Positions 25,812-34,700 are shown, counted from the first letter of the stretch. The stretch is 64,000 nt of DNA from an uncultured Acidobacteriota bacterium (GCA_903832055.1 CAILAC010000016.1:372001-436000), one strand, 5' to 3'. Notes: generated by a model from the letters alone, not told the origin. A program made the numbers and translations.

Positions 25812-26456
25812 ATGGCAATTCTCCCTATGGGGCCCGCTCATCACCACGACTCCATGCAGGACTCTATGTTTGACACCCGGCCTGAACCACAACAGGATTC
25901 AAGGCCCGATGACTACTCCGGGCCAACATTGCAGGCGTATTCCCATATCCAAAGTGGGCCCGGGAGCGAGGTCAAGAATGACATCCATGATGAGATTGCG
26001 GATGACATTTACGAGCCCGCCTTTGAACCCGCCTACGACCAGGCCGACACAAGCTTCAGCGAGCCCGAATTCAATCACGATTCACCGTCGCCCATGATGG
26101 CCGCTGCTGCTCCAGAGCCAGTTCCAGAGCCGCTTCCAGAGTCGGTTCACCAGGCGGCCGCCGTACCATCGCCTGCACCCAAGCCTGCAGCCCTGACTCT
26201 TATCTCCGTTGACGACTTCGCCGCCCTGGAGGACCGCATCCATCGCGCGGTCAGCCTCGTGCGCAGCGAGCGCCAGGCCCGCATCGCGGCAGAAGAACGC
26301 GCCGCGGCACTTGAAGCGCAGTTTCTCGCGACCGAGGCGCAAACCTCTACCATCGAATCACTTCACAAAGAGATCGACACATTGCGCGCGGAACGGGAAC
26401 AGGTCCGCAACCGCGTAGAACGCCTTCTCGGCCAACTCGACGCTCTGGAGCTTTGA
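25812..26456 (+). CDS. Acidic protein with C-terminal coiled coil, upstream of zapA
   Basis: A 214-residue protein from ATG 25812, chosen because GGAGGA lies at 25802-25807. Residues 1-130 are low-complexity, acidic and rich in Pro, Asp and Glu. Residues ~145-212 form a heptad-like coiled coil (AALEDRIHRAVSLVRSERQ, then ALEAQFLATEAQTSTIESL and VRNRVERLLGQLDALEL). No signal peptide or membrane helix. The stop overlaps a possible TTG start of zapA, so the two are probably co-translated. A coiled coil paired with ZapA recalls ZapB, which bridges ZapA to chromosome or divisome partners; this role is inferred from position and shape, not similarity. Confidence 0.75.
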   Translation: MAILPMGPAHHHDSMQDSMFDTRPEPQQDSRPDDYSGPTLQAYSHIQSGPGSEVKNDIHDEIADDIYEPAFEPAYDQADTSFSEPEFNHDSPSPMMAAAAPEPVPEPLPESVHQAAAVPSPAPKPAALTLISVDDFAALEDRIHRAVSLVRSERQARIAAEERAAALEAQFLATEAQTSTIESLHKEIDTLRAEREQVRNRVERLLGQLDALEL

Positions 26457-26464
26457 ACCCCGCC

Positions 26465-26839
26465 ATGACCACGCCGATCGGCACATCCCCATCAACGCGG
26501 CAAGCCACGCCGCCTGAGCAACCCTACGTCACGGTCTCAATCTATGACCAGGCGTATCACCTCTCTGGCGCTGACCACTTTCAGGTGCAGCAGCTCGCGG
26601 CGCGGGTTGACTCTCGTATGAGGGCGGTTGCCTCCCACGGGCGTACCGCAGACTCACTCCGCGTCGCAGTGCTCGCCGCCCTCAATCTGGCCGATGAACT
26701 CGCCCGCGCCGAACAGCGCCTGAGCGCTCTTGAAGGCTCCCTCGAAGTAACCGAGTCAGCCGACCTCCGCATCCGCGCCGGCAACCTGCGCGGCCTGCTC
26801 GACTCTGTCCTCGATCCAGAGGCACAGGACGATCATTGA
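26465..26839 (+). CDS. zapA: Cell division protein ZapA
   Basis: ZapA binds and bundles FtsZ filaments at mid-cell. The 124-residue product (128 from a TTG at 26453 overlapping the upstream stop) has a Pro/Thr-rich leader, then the ZapA beta-strand opening VTVSIYDQAYHLSGADHFQVQ, ARVDSRMRAVA, a helix RVAVLAALNLADELARAE and a C-terminal coiled coil. pheT-zapA proximity is common across bacteria. It is the last gene of the pheS-pheT block; no 6S RNA-like sequence follows in the 87-bp gap. Confidence 0.88.
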   Translation: MTTPIGTSPSTRQATPPEQPYVTVSIYDQAYHLSGADHFQVQQLAARVDSRMRAVASHGRTADSLRVAVLAALNLADELARAEQRLSALEGSLEVTESADLRIRAGNLRGLLDSVLDPEAQDDH

Positions 26840-26926
26840 ATTGCACCGCATGATTTCCCGGAACAGTCGCGGCACTGATCATTAGCTAAAAATTGTCACA
26901 GACGTCCTGCTGCTGCGGTCCAGCTT

Positions 26927-27157
26927 TTACTTTCCGCCCAGCATCACCGGCGAACCGCAAAACGACTCAAACCAGCGACTGATGTACACCTGCGCATGTC
27001 CTTCGCCACAAAAATGCAGCGCATGCGGCTTGTCTGCCTGTACCTGGTCCCACTTGTAGATCGCCAGCCGTGCGTCGCTGCAATGAATGACGAACCAGCG
27101 CACCGGCGCCGCGCTCTCGGTCCCGCATATTTCACATTTATAAGTAGTCCCAATCAA
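26927..27157 (-). CDS. Small Cys/His-rich protein
   Basis: Proposed 76-residue protein starting at TTG 27157 (IGTTYKCEICGTE). An AGGAGG lies 5-6 bases upstream, and this start removes a long Arg-rich upstream extension that looks non-coding. Features are a CxxC knuckle (CEIC), WFVIHCSDARLAIYKWDQ, and a second cluster HFCGEGHAQVYISRWF, together suggestive of a zinc-binding fold. No family is recognised. It is downstream of, and on the same strand as, the membrane protein gene at 27234-28343. Confidence 0.6.
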   Translation of the reverse strand: MIGTTYKCEICGTESAAPVRWFVIHCSDARLAIYKWDQVQADKPHALHFCGEGHAQVYISRWFESFCGSPVMLGGK

Positions 27158-27233
27158 GAGGCCTCCTCCAGCCGATGCAAAAGTAAGAACAGGCCAATTG
27201 TAGCGGGAATCAGGCTGCCGTGAACCGGATGGC

Positions 27234-28343
27234 CTAGCTCTTTCCTGCTCCCGCGCCCGACGCCGCCGACGCAGCCGAGCCGGTCTTGGTAAATGTCCGA
27301 ATGAGCCCCTCAAGGAACGAGAAGAAGACCTCCACCGCATACCCGACCAGAAAAGCGATTGCCAGCGGTGAGGCGGAGACCTGCGAGGTAAACCCGCCAA
27401 ACAGGCCAATCACCGTTCCCCCGATCGCCGCAATCAAAAAGCGTGCCGAATTTGCCGCCGACGGCACAAATGTACGATTGCTCATCTGGTCTTCAAAGGT
27501 CCGCAGCAAGTAGGCGCACGTTCCCAGCAGGGCATACAGAATCGGCAAAATACAGGAGTTCAGTGCCCCATAAAAGGTGCCTGTGTCGCTCATGATGTTT
27601 TGCGCGAAAAACCGCACATCCTGGTAGGTCAAGGTCAATGCGTCCCGGGCAGTAGGCAGATCCTGCAGCGGAATCTGCAACTCGAATTTTGACTTCAGAT
27701 ACTTCGCCCGATCATTTGGATTATCCCCCGGCCCCACAAGTTGCTGTGGAACCGTCACATGCGGAAACACAAACGCATTCAACCGCCGCGCTCGCGCGTA
27801 CAGCGCACGCACCGTCGCGGCGTATTCCTGCAGTTCAGCAACCTCTGTCGTCGTGCCTACATCGGTGCGGGCTGGAGGTCCCAATTCTGAAGTCAGTTTT
27901 ACTGCAAGAGCGTTCGCCGTCGTAATATCAGCCCGCATGGAATCAGAAATGGCCGACGAAATAAAGGTGCATATCGAAGCCGGGATGATCACTGCGGACA
28001 AGATAATCGCCCAAATCAGGTAAATGTGCATCGTAGGACGCGAATCGGAGTGGCACGCCTCCAGGCTCCCTGCCGTCACTGGCCTCAACTTGTCGGCCAG
28101 TTCCGTCAAGGCTGTCAGCAGTTGCGCCGCGACATCCTCGGTCCAGCCGCCGTCAAAATCAGACCGCGCCCGCAAGATCGCCGAACGCGTCTCGGGCGCA
28201 ATGGTCACGCCGGTCTCGGCAGCATACTTCATCAACCGCTCGGCATCTTGCAGTGCGTCGAGAAAGTACCGGGGAGCCTTCGCCCCCTCCGCGATCGGAT
28301 TTGCTGATTCCTCTGCCAAAGTGTCCGCGCATTCCGCCCTCAC
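27234..28343 (-). CDS. Hypothetical inner-membrane protein, four predicted helices
   Basis: A 369-residue protein from GTG 28343, not recognised as any named family. The N-terminal ~100 residues are soluble and helical. One membrane helix follows near 105-126 (YLIWAIILSAVIIPASICTF), then a ~130-residue loop outside or inside the membrane with helical segments (EVAELQEYAATVRALYARAR). Three more helices follow near 258-345 (ILPILYALLGTCAYLL; FLIAAIGGTVIGLFGGF; LAIAFLVGYAVEVFFSFLEG). The C-terminus is Gly/Ala/Ser-rich. It is divergent from the catalase-family gene across 278 bp. Confidence 0.75.
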   Translation of the reverse strand: MRAECADTLAEESANPIAEGAKAPRYFLDALQDAERLMKYAAETGVTIAPETRSAILRARSDFDGGWTEDVAAQLLTALTELADKLRPVTAGSLEACHSDSRPTMHIYLIWAIILSAVIIPASICTFISSAISDSMRADITTANALAVKLTSELGPPARTDVGTTTEVAELQEYAATVRALYARARRLNAFVFPHVTVPQQLVGPGDNPNDRAKYLKSKFELQIPLQDLPTARDALTLTYQDVRFFAQNIMSDTGTFYGALNSCILPILYALLGTCAYLLRTFEDQMSNRTFVPSAANSARFLIAAIGGTVIGLFGGFTSQVSASPLAIAFLVGYAVEVFFSFLEGLIRTFTKTGSAASAASGAGAGKS

Positions 28344-28621
28344 CAGCTCACTAACTCAGCTTGGCTATTCAGGGCTTTGGTCTTAGTGGGTCTATCCCAA
28401 AGAGTCAGAAGTCTAACGCAGTGTCGACGGGCTTTGCAATGACTGAAAAATTTGCGGCTGGCCCGCTGAAATGAGCACAATCACTCAACATGCCGAAATT
28501 TCTCCACGGTAAGATGAGGCCGGTGCTGCGGTTCAAGACATCTCCGCAATTGCCTCACGATTGCAAGTCAACTTCCAAATCGTTCTGTACAAAGTTCCAA
28601 GCATCAAGGAGACGAGCCAAC

Positions 28622-29569
28622 ATGCCCCTTCCCAGCGACGAAAAGCTCCTCGCCCTCGCCAACGACCTCATCCAACAGTTTGATCAGATCTTTGGCCTAA
28701 ACCCCGGAATGCGCCCTGCCCACGCCAAGGGCACCCTTCTCACGGGCACTTTTACGCCCACAGACTCCGCCAGCGTGCTCTCCGGTGCGCCCCATTTCAG
28801 ACGCGCTACCACGCCCGTTACCGCCCGCTTCTCAAACTCGACCGGCATTCCCATGATTCCTGACAACAATCCCAATGCTGACCCACGTGGCCTTGCAATT
28901 CGCTTTCACCTCGCAGAACGCGTCCATACCGACATCGTCAGCCACTCCACAGACGGCTTCCCCACCCGGACCGGGGCAGAATTTCTCGACTTCCTGCGCG
29001 CCGTCGCTTCCACCAAGCCCGACGCAGCTTCACCCACTCCCATCGAATCGTTCCTGGGCAGCCATCCCGCTGCTTTGGCCTTTGTTCAGACCCCCAAGCC
29101 CGCCCCATCCAGCTTTGCCCGCGAAACCTACTATGGCGTCACTGCGATGAAGTTCACCAGCGCAACCGGGGAAACCCGCTTTGGCCGCTACCGCATCATT
29201 CCTGTCGCCGGCAATGACCATCTCGACGCGGCCTCACTCGCGGTCCAGGAACCCAATTTCCTCTTCGACGAGCTGGCCAGTCGCGTCAGCGCCGGTCCTA
29301 TTCAATTCAAAATCGCCGTCCAGCTCGCAGGCCCCGACGATGAAGTCAACGATGCCACCATTCACTGGCCAGAAGACCGTACCCTGCTCGAACTGGGGAC
29401 GCTGGAACTATCCGCACCAGCCCCCGACGATGAGACTCTGCAAAAGCACCTCATCTTTGACCCCATCCCCCGCGTCGAGGGCATTGAACCCTCCGACGAC
29501 CCGCTTCTTGAACTGCGCGCCGCAATCTATCTTTTGAGTGGCCGCCGCCGCCGCGCTGCCCAGGTATAA
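28622..29569 (+). CDS. Catalase-family peroxidase (SrpA-like, small heme catalase)
   Basis: Heme peroxidase related to catalase but shorter, 315 residues. ATG 28622 is chosen for the AAGGAGA at 28606-28612; the frame is open further upstream without similarity. The distal His is in RPAHAKGTLLTG (His34), followed by FSNSTGIPMIPDNNPNADPR and GLAIRF. The C-terminal part LIFDPIPRVEGIEPSDDPLL with RAAIYLLSGRRR holds the proximal heme region. There is no signal peptide, so it is probably cytoplasmic. The role is peroxide removal; physiological substrate unknown. It is transcribed alone, divergent from a membrane protein gene. Confidence 0.88.
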   Translation: MPLPSDEKLLALANDLIQQFDQIFGLNPGMRPAHAKGTLLTGTFTPTDSASVLSGAPHFRRATTPVTARFSNSTGIPMIPDNNPNADPRGLAIRFHLAERVHTDIVSHSTDGFPTRTGAEFLDFLRAVASTKPDAASPTPIESFLGSHPAALAFVQTPKPAPSSFARETYYGVTAMKFTSATGETRFGRYRIIPVAGNDHLDAASLAVQEPNFLFDELASRVSAGPIQFKIAVQLAGPDDEVNDATIHWPEDRTLLELGTLELSAPAPDDETLQKHLIFDPIPRVEGIEPSDDPLLELRAAIYLLSGRRRRAAQV

Positions 29570-29642
29570 GTCAACCTGCTGGCGTGGTTCCCAGTTCTCG
29601 CTCCGGTGACCCGGCACTACGCCAGCATGTATCGTATTGACT

Positions 29643-31169
29643 ATGCAAACTGCTACTTTCCGCGTCCCTGCAACATCCCTGCTTCTGGCCTGCCTCGCCT
29701 TCGGTTCCTTTACTCTGAACGCTCTGGCCGAGCCGGAGAAAGACAAGCCTGCCGACAAACCTGCCGCCGCCGCTGGAGACGAGAAAGCGCCCCAGCCGCC
29801 CCTCCCCGCCGATGCTCACGTGCTTCAGAGCATGCAGTTTGCCGGCAAGCCACTGGCTTATACCGTCACTGTAGGAACCCTGCCAGTACGCGATAAAGAG
29901 GGCAAGACCAGCGGCCAGGTGGTCTTCACCGCGTACACCGTCGAGGGTGCCAGCCGCCCCGTCACGTTTGCCATGAATGGTGGCCCTGGTGCCTCTTCGG
30001 TCTACCTCAACTTCGGTGCTATCGGCCCTAAAACCCTCAAGGTCGGCAACGAAGGTGATAGCCCATCTGATCCGGCCACACTCAATGACAATCCCGGCAC
30101 CTGGCTCGACTTCACTGACCTGGTCTTCCTTGACCCTATCGGAACCGGTTTCAGCCGCTCACTGGTTTCACGCGAAGAGACTAAAAAGCAGTTCTACTCG
30201 ACCACCGCCGACATCGAATATCTCTCGCGCGCCATCTACGACTGGCTCGTCAAAAATGACCGGCTCAACTCGCGCAAGTACCTGGTCGGCGAAAGCTACG
30301 GCGGCTTCCGTGGACCGCGCATCACCCACTTCTTGCAGTCCCAGCTCGGCGTCGCGATGAATGGCGTCGTGCTCGTTTCGCCCTATCTGAATCCATCGAT
30401 TGAAGACAATGGCGAGCTTTCGCCCATCCCCTGGATGGCGACTTTGCCCTCGATTGCCGCAGCCCACCTCGAGCGCGAAAACAAGCTCACCCCGGCGGCC
30501 ATGGCAGACGTGATTGCCTACACCCGCGGCGAATATGCCACCGACCTGCTCAAGGGCCATAGCGACCCCGAAGCCACCCCGCGCCTCATCAAGAAAGTCA
30601 CCGACCTGACCGGCCTCGACCCGGCTTTTGTAAAGTACGCCGGGGGCCGCATCGAGACCGGAGCCTATCTGCGCGAGGCGCATCGCGAAGAGGGCAAACT
30701 GAGTTCGGTCTATGACTCGAATGTCACGTCATTTGACCCCTTTCCGTTTGCGCCGGAGCAGCGCGCCAATGACCCGATCCTGGCCAGCATCATCGCGCCG
30801 ACCACGACGGCCATGGTTGATTTTGTAACGCGCACCGTCGGCTGGAAGGTTGAGGCCCGCTACAACGCCCTGAGCTATGAAGTGAACAACGACTGGGATC
30901 GTGGTGACGACCTGCGCAGCGGCGCTGTACCGCAATTGCGTGCCGCCGTCGCCGCTGACCCCAAGCTGCGAGTGTTGATCGTGCACGGCTGGAACGACCT
31001 GTCGTGCCCGTTCATGGGCTCGGTACTGACGGTGGACCAGATGCCGGTCATGGGCGACGCAAGCCGCGTGGCTGTAAAGGAGTATCCCGGCGGGCACATG
31101 TTCTACACACGCCCGGCAAGCCGCGACCTGCTGCATTCAGACGTCAAGGCAATGTACGGCTTGCATTGA
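29643..31169 (+). CDS. S10-family serine carboxypeptidase, secreted
   Basis: Exported serine carboxypeptidase of 508 residues from ATG 29643 (a TTG two codons upstream is also in frame). Signal peptide to about residue 29 (LLLACLAFGSFTLNALAE), then a Lys/Pro/Ala-rich linker. The S10 signatures are NGGPGASS (112-119, oxyanion hole), GESYGG with nucleophile Ser218, a late Asp in VHGWNDLSCPF and the His of GGHMFY near residue 484. Acidobacteria often carry such peptidases for scavenging peptides. It is flanked by its own long spacers and looks monocistronic. Confidence 0.93.
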   Translation: MQTATFRVPATSLLLACLAFGSFTLNALAEPEKDKPADKPAAAAGDEKAPQPPLPADAHVLQSMQFAGKPLAYTVTVGTLPVRDKEGKTSGQVVFTAYTVEGASRPVTFAMNGGPGASSVYLNFGAIGPKTLKVGNEGDSPSDPATLNDNPGTWLDFTDLVFLDPIGTGFSRSLVSREETKKQFYSTTADIEYLSRAIYDWLVKNDRLNSRKYLVGESYGGFRGPRITHFLQSQLGVAMNGVVLVSPYLNPSIEDNGELSPIPWMATLPSIAAAHLERENKLTPAAMADVIAYTRGEYATDLLKGHSDPEATPRLIKKVTDLTGLDPAFVKYAGGRIETGAYLREAHREEGKLSSVYDSNVTSFDPFPFAPEQRANDPILASIIAPTTTAMVDFVTRTVGWKVEARYNALSYEVNNDWDRGDDLRSGAVPQLRAAVAADPKLRVLIVHGWNDLSCPFMGSVLTVDQMPVMGDASRVAVKEYPGGHMFYTRPASRDLLHSDVKAMYGLH

Positions 31170-31386
31170 GTTGAGGTGTGGCTCGCGCCGCATTGGGTGA
31201 AATTGATTTTGTTGCTGTGACCCATGCCTGGGGTCAATTTCGCAGGAATGTGCGTTGGCTGCACAGGAACCATCCTGCAAATTGGCCTCAGAATTCCGTC
31301 GATGAGAGAATCTGACTTTCCTGGTTCGCAAGATTTTCCAACAATCAAACTGCCGGTTTGACGAGCGGAGAGCTAGAATCGGTGGG

Positions 31387-32490
31387 ATGAATCGACGAAT
31401 GATTGCGGTAAGTGTAGTGGCGGCTCTGGGAGCGGTGGCGCTTGGTGCTCCCCTTGGCATGGCCCAGAGTGGAGCGGCGGGTGGCGTTACGGCTCCTCCA
31501 ACCTGGACCTTCGCCGTTTCAGGCGATAGCCGCAACTGCGGCGATTTTGTGATGCCTGCAATTGCTTCCAGGGTGAAAGCCGATGGCGATGCGTTTTACT
31601 GGCACCTCGGCGACTTTCGCTGGATGAGCCAGCCAGACGAAGACATAACCGCGATGAGCGGCGGCAATGCATTAACGCTAAGCGCCTATCCCGAAGTAGC
31701 CTGGGATGACTTTCTGGCCCACCAGATAGCTCCCTTTGGCGATTTGCCGGTCTTTCTGGGGCGGGGCAATCATGAAGCGATTCCGCCCATGACTCGTGAC
31801 CGTTACGTCGCAAAGTTCTCGGCATTTCTCAATCGCCCGGAGATTCTCGCGCAGAATAAAGCTGATAAGTATGGCGCTGCGCCAAAGTCGAGCCCCTGGT
31901 TTCACTTTGTCAAGAATGGCGTGGACTTCATCACGCTCGATAACTCGACGGTCGATGAGTTTTCGTATGCGCAACAGACATGGCTGCGCGGCGTGCTGCA
32001 GCGAGACGAGGCCGATGGCTCTGGCGTCACGACGATCATTGCCGGGATGCACGAAGCCATGCCGCACTCCTTCAGCGCGAGTCATGCGATGGATGACTCA
32101 GTCTGGGGCACAGAAAGCGGCGAAAAGGTCTACCGGTGGTTTGCCGATGCGCAGGCGGCTGGCAAACATGTGTACCTCGTTGCTAGCCATTCGCACTACT
32201 TCTCACCGGCGCTCTATGACACCCCCTACTGGCGAAAGGCAGGAGCGGTAGTGCCAGGAGTGCTGATCGGCTTGGCGGGAGCACACCGCTACCTGCTGCC
32301 AGACGCTCATCCGGCTGAGGCCGTCGAGCACCAGTATGGTTTTTTGCAAGGCACGGTGAAAGCAGACGGGTCGATTGATTTTGCCTTCAGGCAGATTGAC
32401 GAGCAGCAGATGAAGGCCCATGCATGGCCGCAGGCAACAACGGCGGCAATTGAAGATTGCGTGCAAAACAATTCAGACGTCAGAAAGTGA
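31387..32490 (+). CDS. Secreted calcineurin-like metallophosphoesterase
   Basis: Exported protein of 367 residues with signal peptide MNRRMIAVSVVAALGAVALG. The metallophosphoesterase motifs appear in order: GDSR (46-49), GDFR (75-78, in place of GDxx), GNHE (127-130), GMHE near 220, and SHSHYF near 262 with a final AGAH. All metal ligands seem present. It lacks a recognisable second domain; substrate unknown. From this gene rightwards the plus strand becomes G-rich in contrast to the left part of the window. Confidence 0.82.
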   Translation: MNRRMIAVSVVAALGAVALGAPLGMAQSGAAGGVTAPPTWTFAVSGDSRNCGDFVMPAIASRVKADGDAFYWHLGDFRWMSQPDEDITAMSGGNALTLSAYPEVAWDDFLAHQIAPFGDLPVFLGRGNHEAIPPMTRDRYVAKFSAFLNRPEILAQNKADKYGAAPKSSPWFHFVKNGVDFITLDNSTVDEFSYAQQTWLRGVLQRDEADGSGVTTIIAGMHEAMPHSFSASHAMDDSVWGTESGEKVYRWFADAQAAGKHVYLVASHSHYFSPALYDTPYWRKAGAVVPGVLIGLAGAHRYLLPDAHPAEAVEHQYGFLQGTVKADGSIDFAFRQIDEQQMKAHAWPQATTAAIEDCVQNNSDVRK

Positions 32491-32825
32491 TGGGCTGGAA
32501 AGCCAGTAGACAGCGCGCTTGCCAATTCGAGGCGTATGCCCTAGCATCCAGCATAGAGACCGGCCTGCAAAGCAGGTGAGCTGGTTAACGCTGGTTGAAC
32601 CAACATTCATAGAACAGGGACTCGACTCGAAAAATCGCTTCTGTGTGCCGTGCCCGCCAGTCCGGGATGCCTAATGAAGCGCGGAGAGTCCCGCCGTCTT
32701 AGGACGGGTTCACCAGCGCATTGGCTTACGGCCCAGTGGGTCGGTTTTCTACCTCTCCGTGGCTCTCATTGCTTCGCCTTGGTCTGTTGGAGTTTTCGAC
32801 CGGCCGCCAGGGGCCTCTTCCCAGA
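32491..32825. other. 335-bp gene-free region before the Lgt-like gene
   Basis: The frame of the Lgt-like gene is open back to 32721, but the extension has no membrane-protein character. A small hairpin CCGTC-TTAG-GACGG lies near 32693-32706. No known riboswitch, RNA gene or clear promoter is recognised. Confidence 0.4.
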
Positions 32826-33635
32826 ATGCATCCAGTCCTCTTTCAGATCGGTTCGCTGGTGGTGCCAAGCTACGGCGCACTTGCGGCCATTGGGGTGTTG
32901 CTGGCCCTTGGGCTGGCTCAACTCACCGCCCGCCGGGCTGGTTTTGACCCGCGCCACGGCTGGAACATGGTCGTGCTGGCGGCTCTGGCGGGGTTGGCGG
33001 TAGCGCGACTGTTACTCATCCTGTTGAACCTGAGTGATTTGCGTAAGCACCCTTCATGGCTCTTCGCCGTGGCGATGGTGCATCATCCGATGCTGGCTGG
33101 CGCTGGCGCGATCGGTGGTGGCGTGGCTCTGCTGATGTATGCCGGATGGGCAAAACTTTCGCTGCGGTCGGTGGGCGATTGCCTCGCGCTGCCGCTTTCC
33201 GTGGCTCTCGCAGCAGAGCAGGTGGGCTCCCTGCTGGCGGGAAGTGACTTTGGCCGGGACAGTAACGGAGGCTGGGCGGTGACCTACACCAGCGAGTTGG
33301 CGGCGCGCTGGAGCGGGACTCCTCTGGGCGTGGCGATGGTGCCGGTGCAGGCCTACGCAGCTCTGAGCTGGCTAGCGATGGCTGCGATTTGCGCGGCCTG
33401 GTTGTGGCTGCCACAGCTGTCGCGAATCCGGCGTGCGGGTGATATTGCCGGGGTTTGGCTGCTGGGTGCTGGTGCTCTGCTCGTCGTGACGGAGATGTTT
33501 CGGGACTGGGAAGGGCGAGGCGTGCTGCTGCGGGGCATGGTGGATTCTCCACAACTGGTAGGCTTGGGACTGGTGTTGTTGGGCGGGGTGGTACTCGGGG
33601 AGTGGAAGTTTCTCCCAGCGGGCCCGAAAGGTTGA
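32826..33635 (+). CDS. Lgt-like membrane protein, probably without transferase activity
   Basis: Polytopic membrane protein of 269 residues from ATG 32826 (MHPVLFQIGSLVVPSYGALA). It resembles prolipoprotein diacylglyceryl transferase over its length: IGSLVVPSYGALAAIGVLLA opens as in Lgt, and VVTEMFRDWEGRG near the end corresponds to the RFIVEFFR segment. However, the region expected to hold the essential HGG reads AGAGAIGGG, and the GRIGNFING signature reads EQVGSLLAGSDFG. The key His and Arg of E. coli Lgt are therefore missing. It is likely a paralogue with altered function, co-transcribed with the pseudouridine synthase 3 bp downstream. Confidence 0.72.
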   Translation: MHPVLFQIGSLVVPSYGALAAIGVLLALGLAQLTARRAGFDPRHGWNMVVLAALAGLAVARLLLILLNLSDLRKHPSWLFAVAMVHHPMLAGAGAIGGGVALLMYAGWAKLSLRSVGDCLALPLSVALAAEQVGSLLAGSDFGRDSNGGWAVTYTSELAARWSGTPLGVAMVPVQAYAALSWLAMAAICAAWLWLPQLSRIRRAGDIAGVWLLGAGALLVVTEMFRDWEGRGVLLRGMVDSPQLVGLGLVLLGGVVLGEWKFLPAGPKG

Positions 33636-33638
33636 CGG

Positions 33639-34700
33639 ATGTCTGATGTTGAAGAGTTGATGGTGCCGGTCGAGGCAGCGGGTTGGCGGCTGGACCAGTT
33701 TCTAACCGGTGCGCTCGATGGCGTGAGCCGGTCGCGGGTGCAGCAACTTGTGGAGCAGGGCGACGTGCTCGTCGAGGGCAAGCGGGAGAAAGCGAGCCTG
33801 AAACTGCGCGGCGGCGAGTCCGTTTCAGTCAAAGGCGATCTGAATGTGACTCCGCTGGAAGCGCGAGCCGAGGCAATTCCCCTTGAAATTGTGTACGAGG
33901 ACCAAGATCTCGCAGTGATTAACAAGCCTGCAGGCATGATGGTGCATGCAGGCTCGGGCGCGACTGACGAGGCGCGCAGCGGGGGCACGCTGGTCAACGC
34001 GTTGCTGTACCGATTCTCTGACGGGCTATCGACAATTGGCGGAGAGTTGCGACCCGGCATTGTGCACCGGCTGGACAAAGAAACAAGCGGCTTGATCCTG
34101 ATTGCCAAGAACGACACTGCCCATGAGGCGCTGGCAGAGATGTTTGCCAACCGGCAGGTCACAAAAACCTACATCGCGCTGGTGCAAGGCCGGTTGCCGG
34201 AGGACGGCGCGACAATTCTGGCGCCCATCAGCCGCGACACCGTACGTCGGACGCGGATGTCAACTCGCCGCCTCGAGGGTGCGCGGCCGGCGGTTTCGCA
34301 TTATCGGGTCGTTGAGCGCATTGAGACGCGTTTTGGTGCGTTCACACTGGCTCGGGTGCGGATTGAGACAGGGCGTACACACCAGATTCGGGTGCACATG
34401 GCTTCAATTTCGCACCCCGTCGTGGGAGACACACTCTATGGTGCTCCGGCAAAGATCATCGCTCTTCCGTTGAGCACGACACGCAAGGCTCCCCGAGAAG
34501 TGCTTGAGCTTGGGCGGAATTTCCTGCATGCGGCTGAACTGGAATTTGCGCATCCGACGACTGGCAAAGTGATTTCGCTGACCTCGCCGCTGCCGGACGA
34601 GCTGGCGGAGTTTTTGACGCGTCTAAGGGATCATGAATCAGCTGCCGGGTCGGAACAGGCTACGAGTCGCGATCCACGTGAAGATGATGTTCGAGGTTAA
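33639..34700 (+). CDS. RluA/RluD-family 23S rRNA pseudouridine synthase
   Basis: Converts specific uridines in rRNA to pseudouridine. The protein has 353 residues: S4 RNA-binding domain (about 14-65; RLDQFLTGALDGVSRSRVQQ), then the catalytic domain with HRLDKETSGLILIAKN holding catalytic Asp146, RQVTKTYIALVQG and GRTHQIRVHMA. Length and S4 domain favour RluD-type over RluA. It starts 3 bp after the Lgt-like gene, in the place where lspA-rluD pairs occur in other bacteria. A C-terminal ~25-residue charged tail is extra. Confidence 0.93.
   Translation: MSDVEELMVPVEAAGWRLDQFLTGALDGVSRSRVQQLVEQGDVLVEGKREKASLKLRGGESVSVKGDLNVTPLEARAEAIPLEIVYEDQDLAVINKPAGMMVHAGSGATDEARSGGTLVNALLYRFSDGLSTIGGELRPGIVHRLDKETSGLILIAKNDTAHEALAEMFANRQVTKTYIALVQGRLPEDGATILAPISRDTVRRTRMSTRRLEGARPAVSHYRVVERIETRFGAFTLARVRIETGRTHQIRVHMASISHPVVGDTLYGAPAKIIALPLSTTRKAPREVLELGRNFLHAAELEFAHPTTGKVISLTSPLPDELAEFLTRLRDHESAAGSEQATSRDPREDDVRG

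Noticed and set aside
31170-31386. Replication origin at the skew switch
   Set aside because: Scanned for TTATCCACA-type DnaA boxes and AT-rich unwinding sequence; only poor matches, and no dnaA, dnaN or gidA nearby. The skew change itself is reported as a finding.
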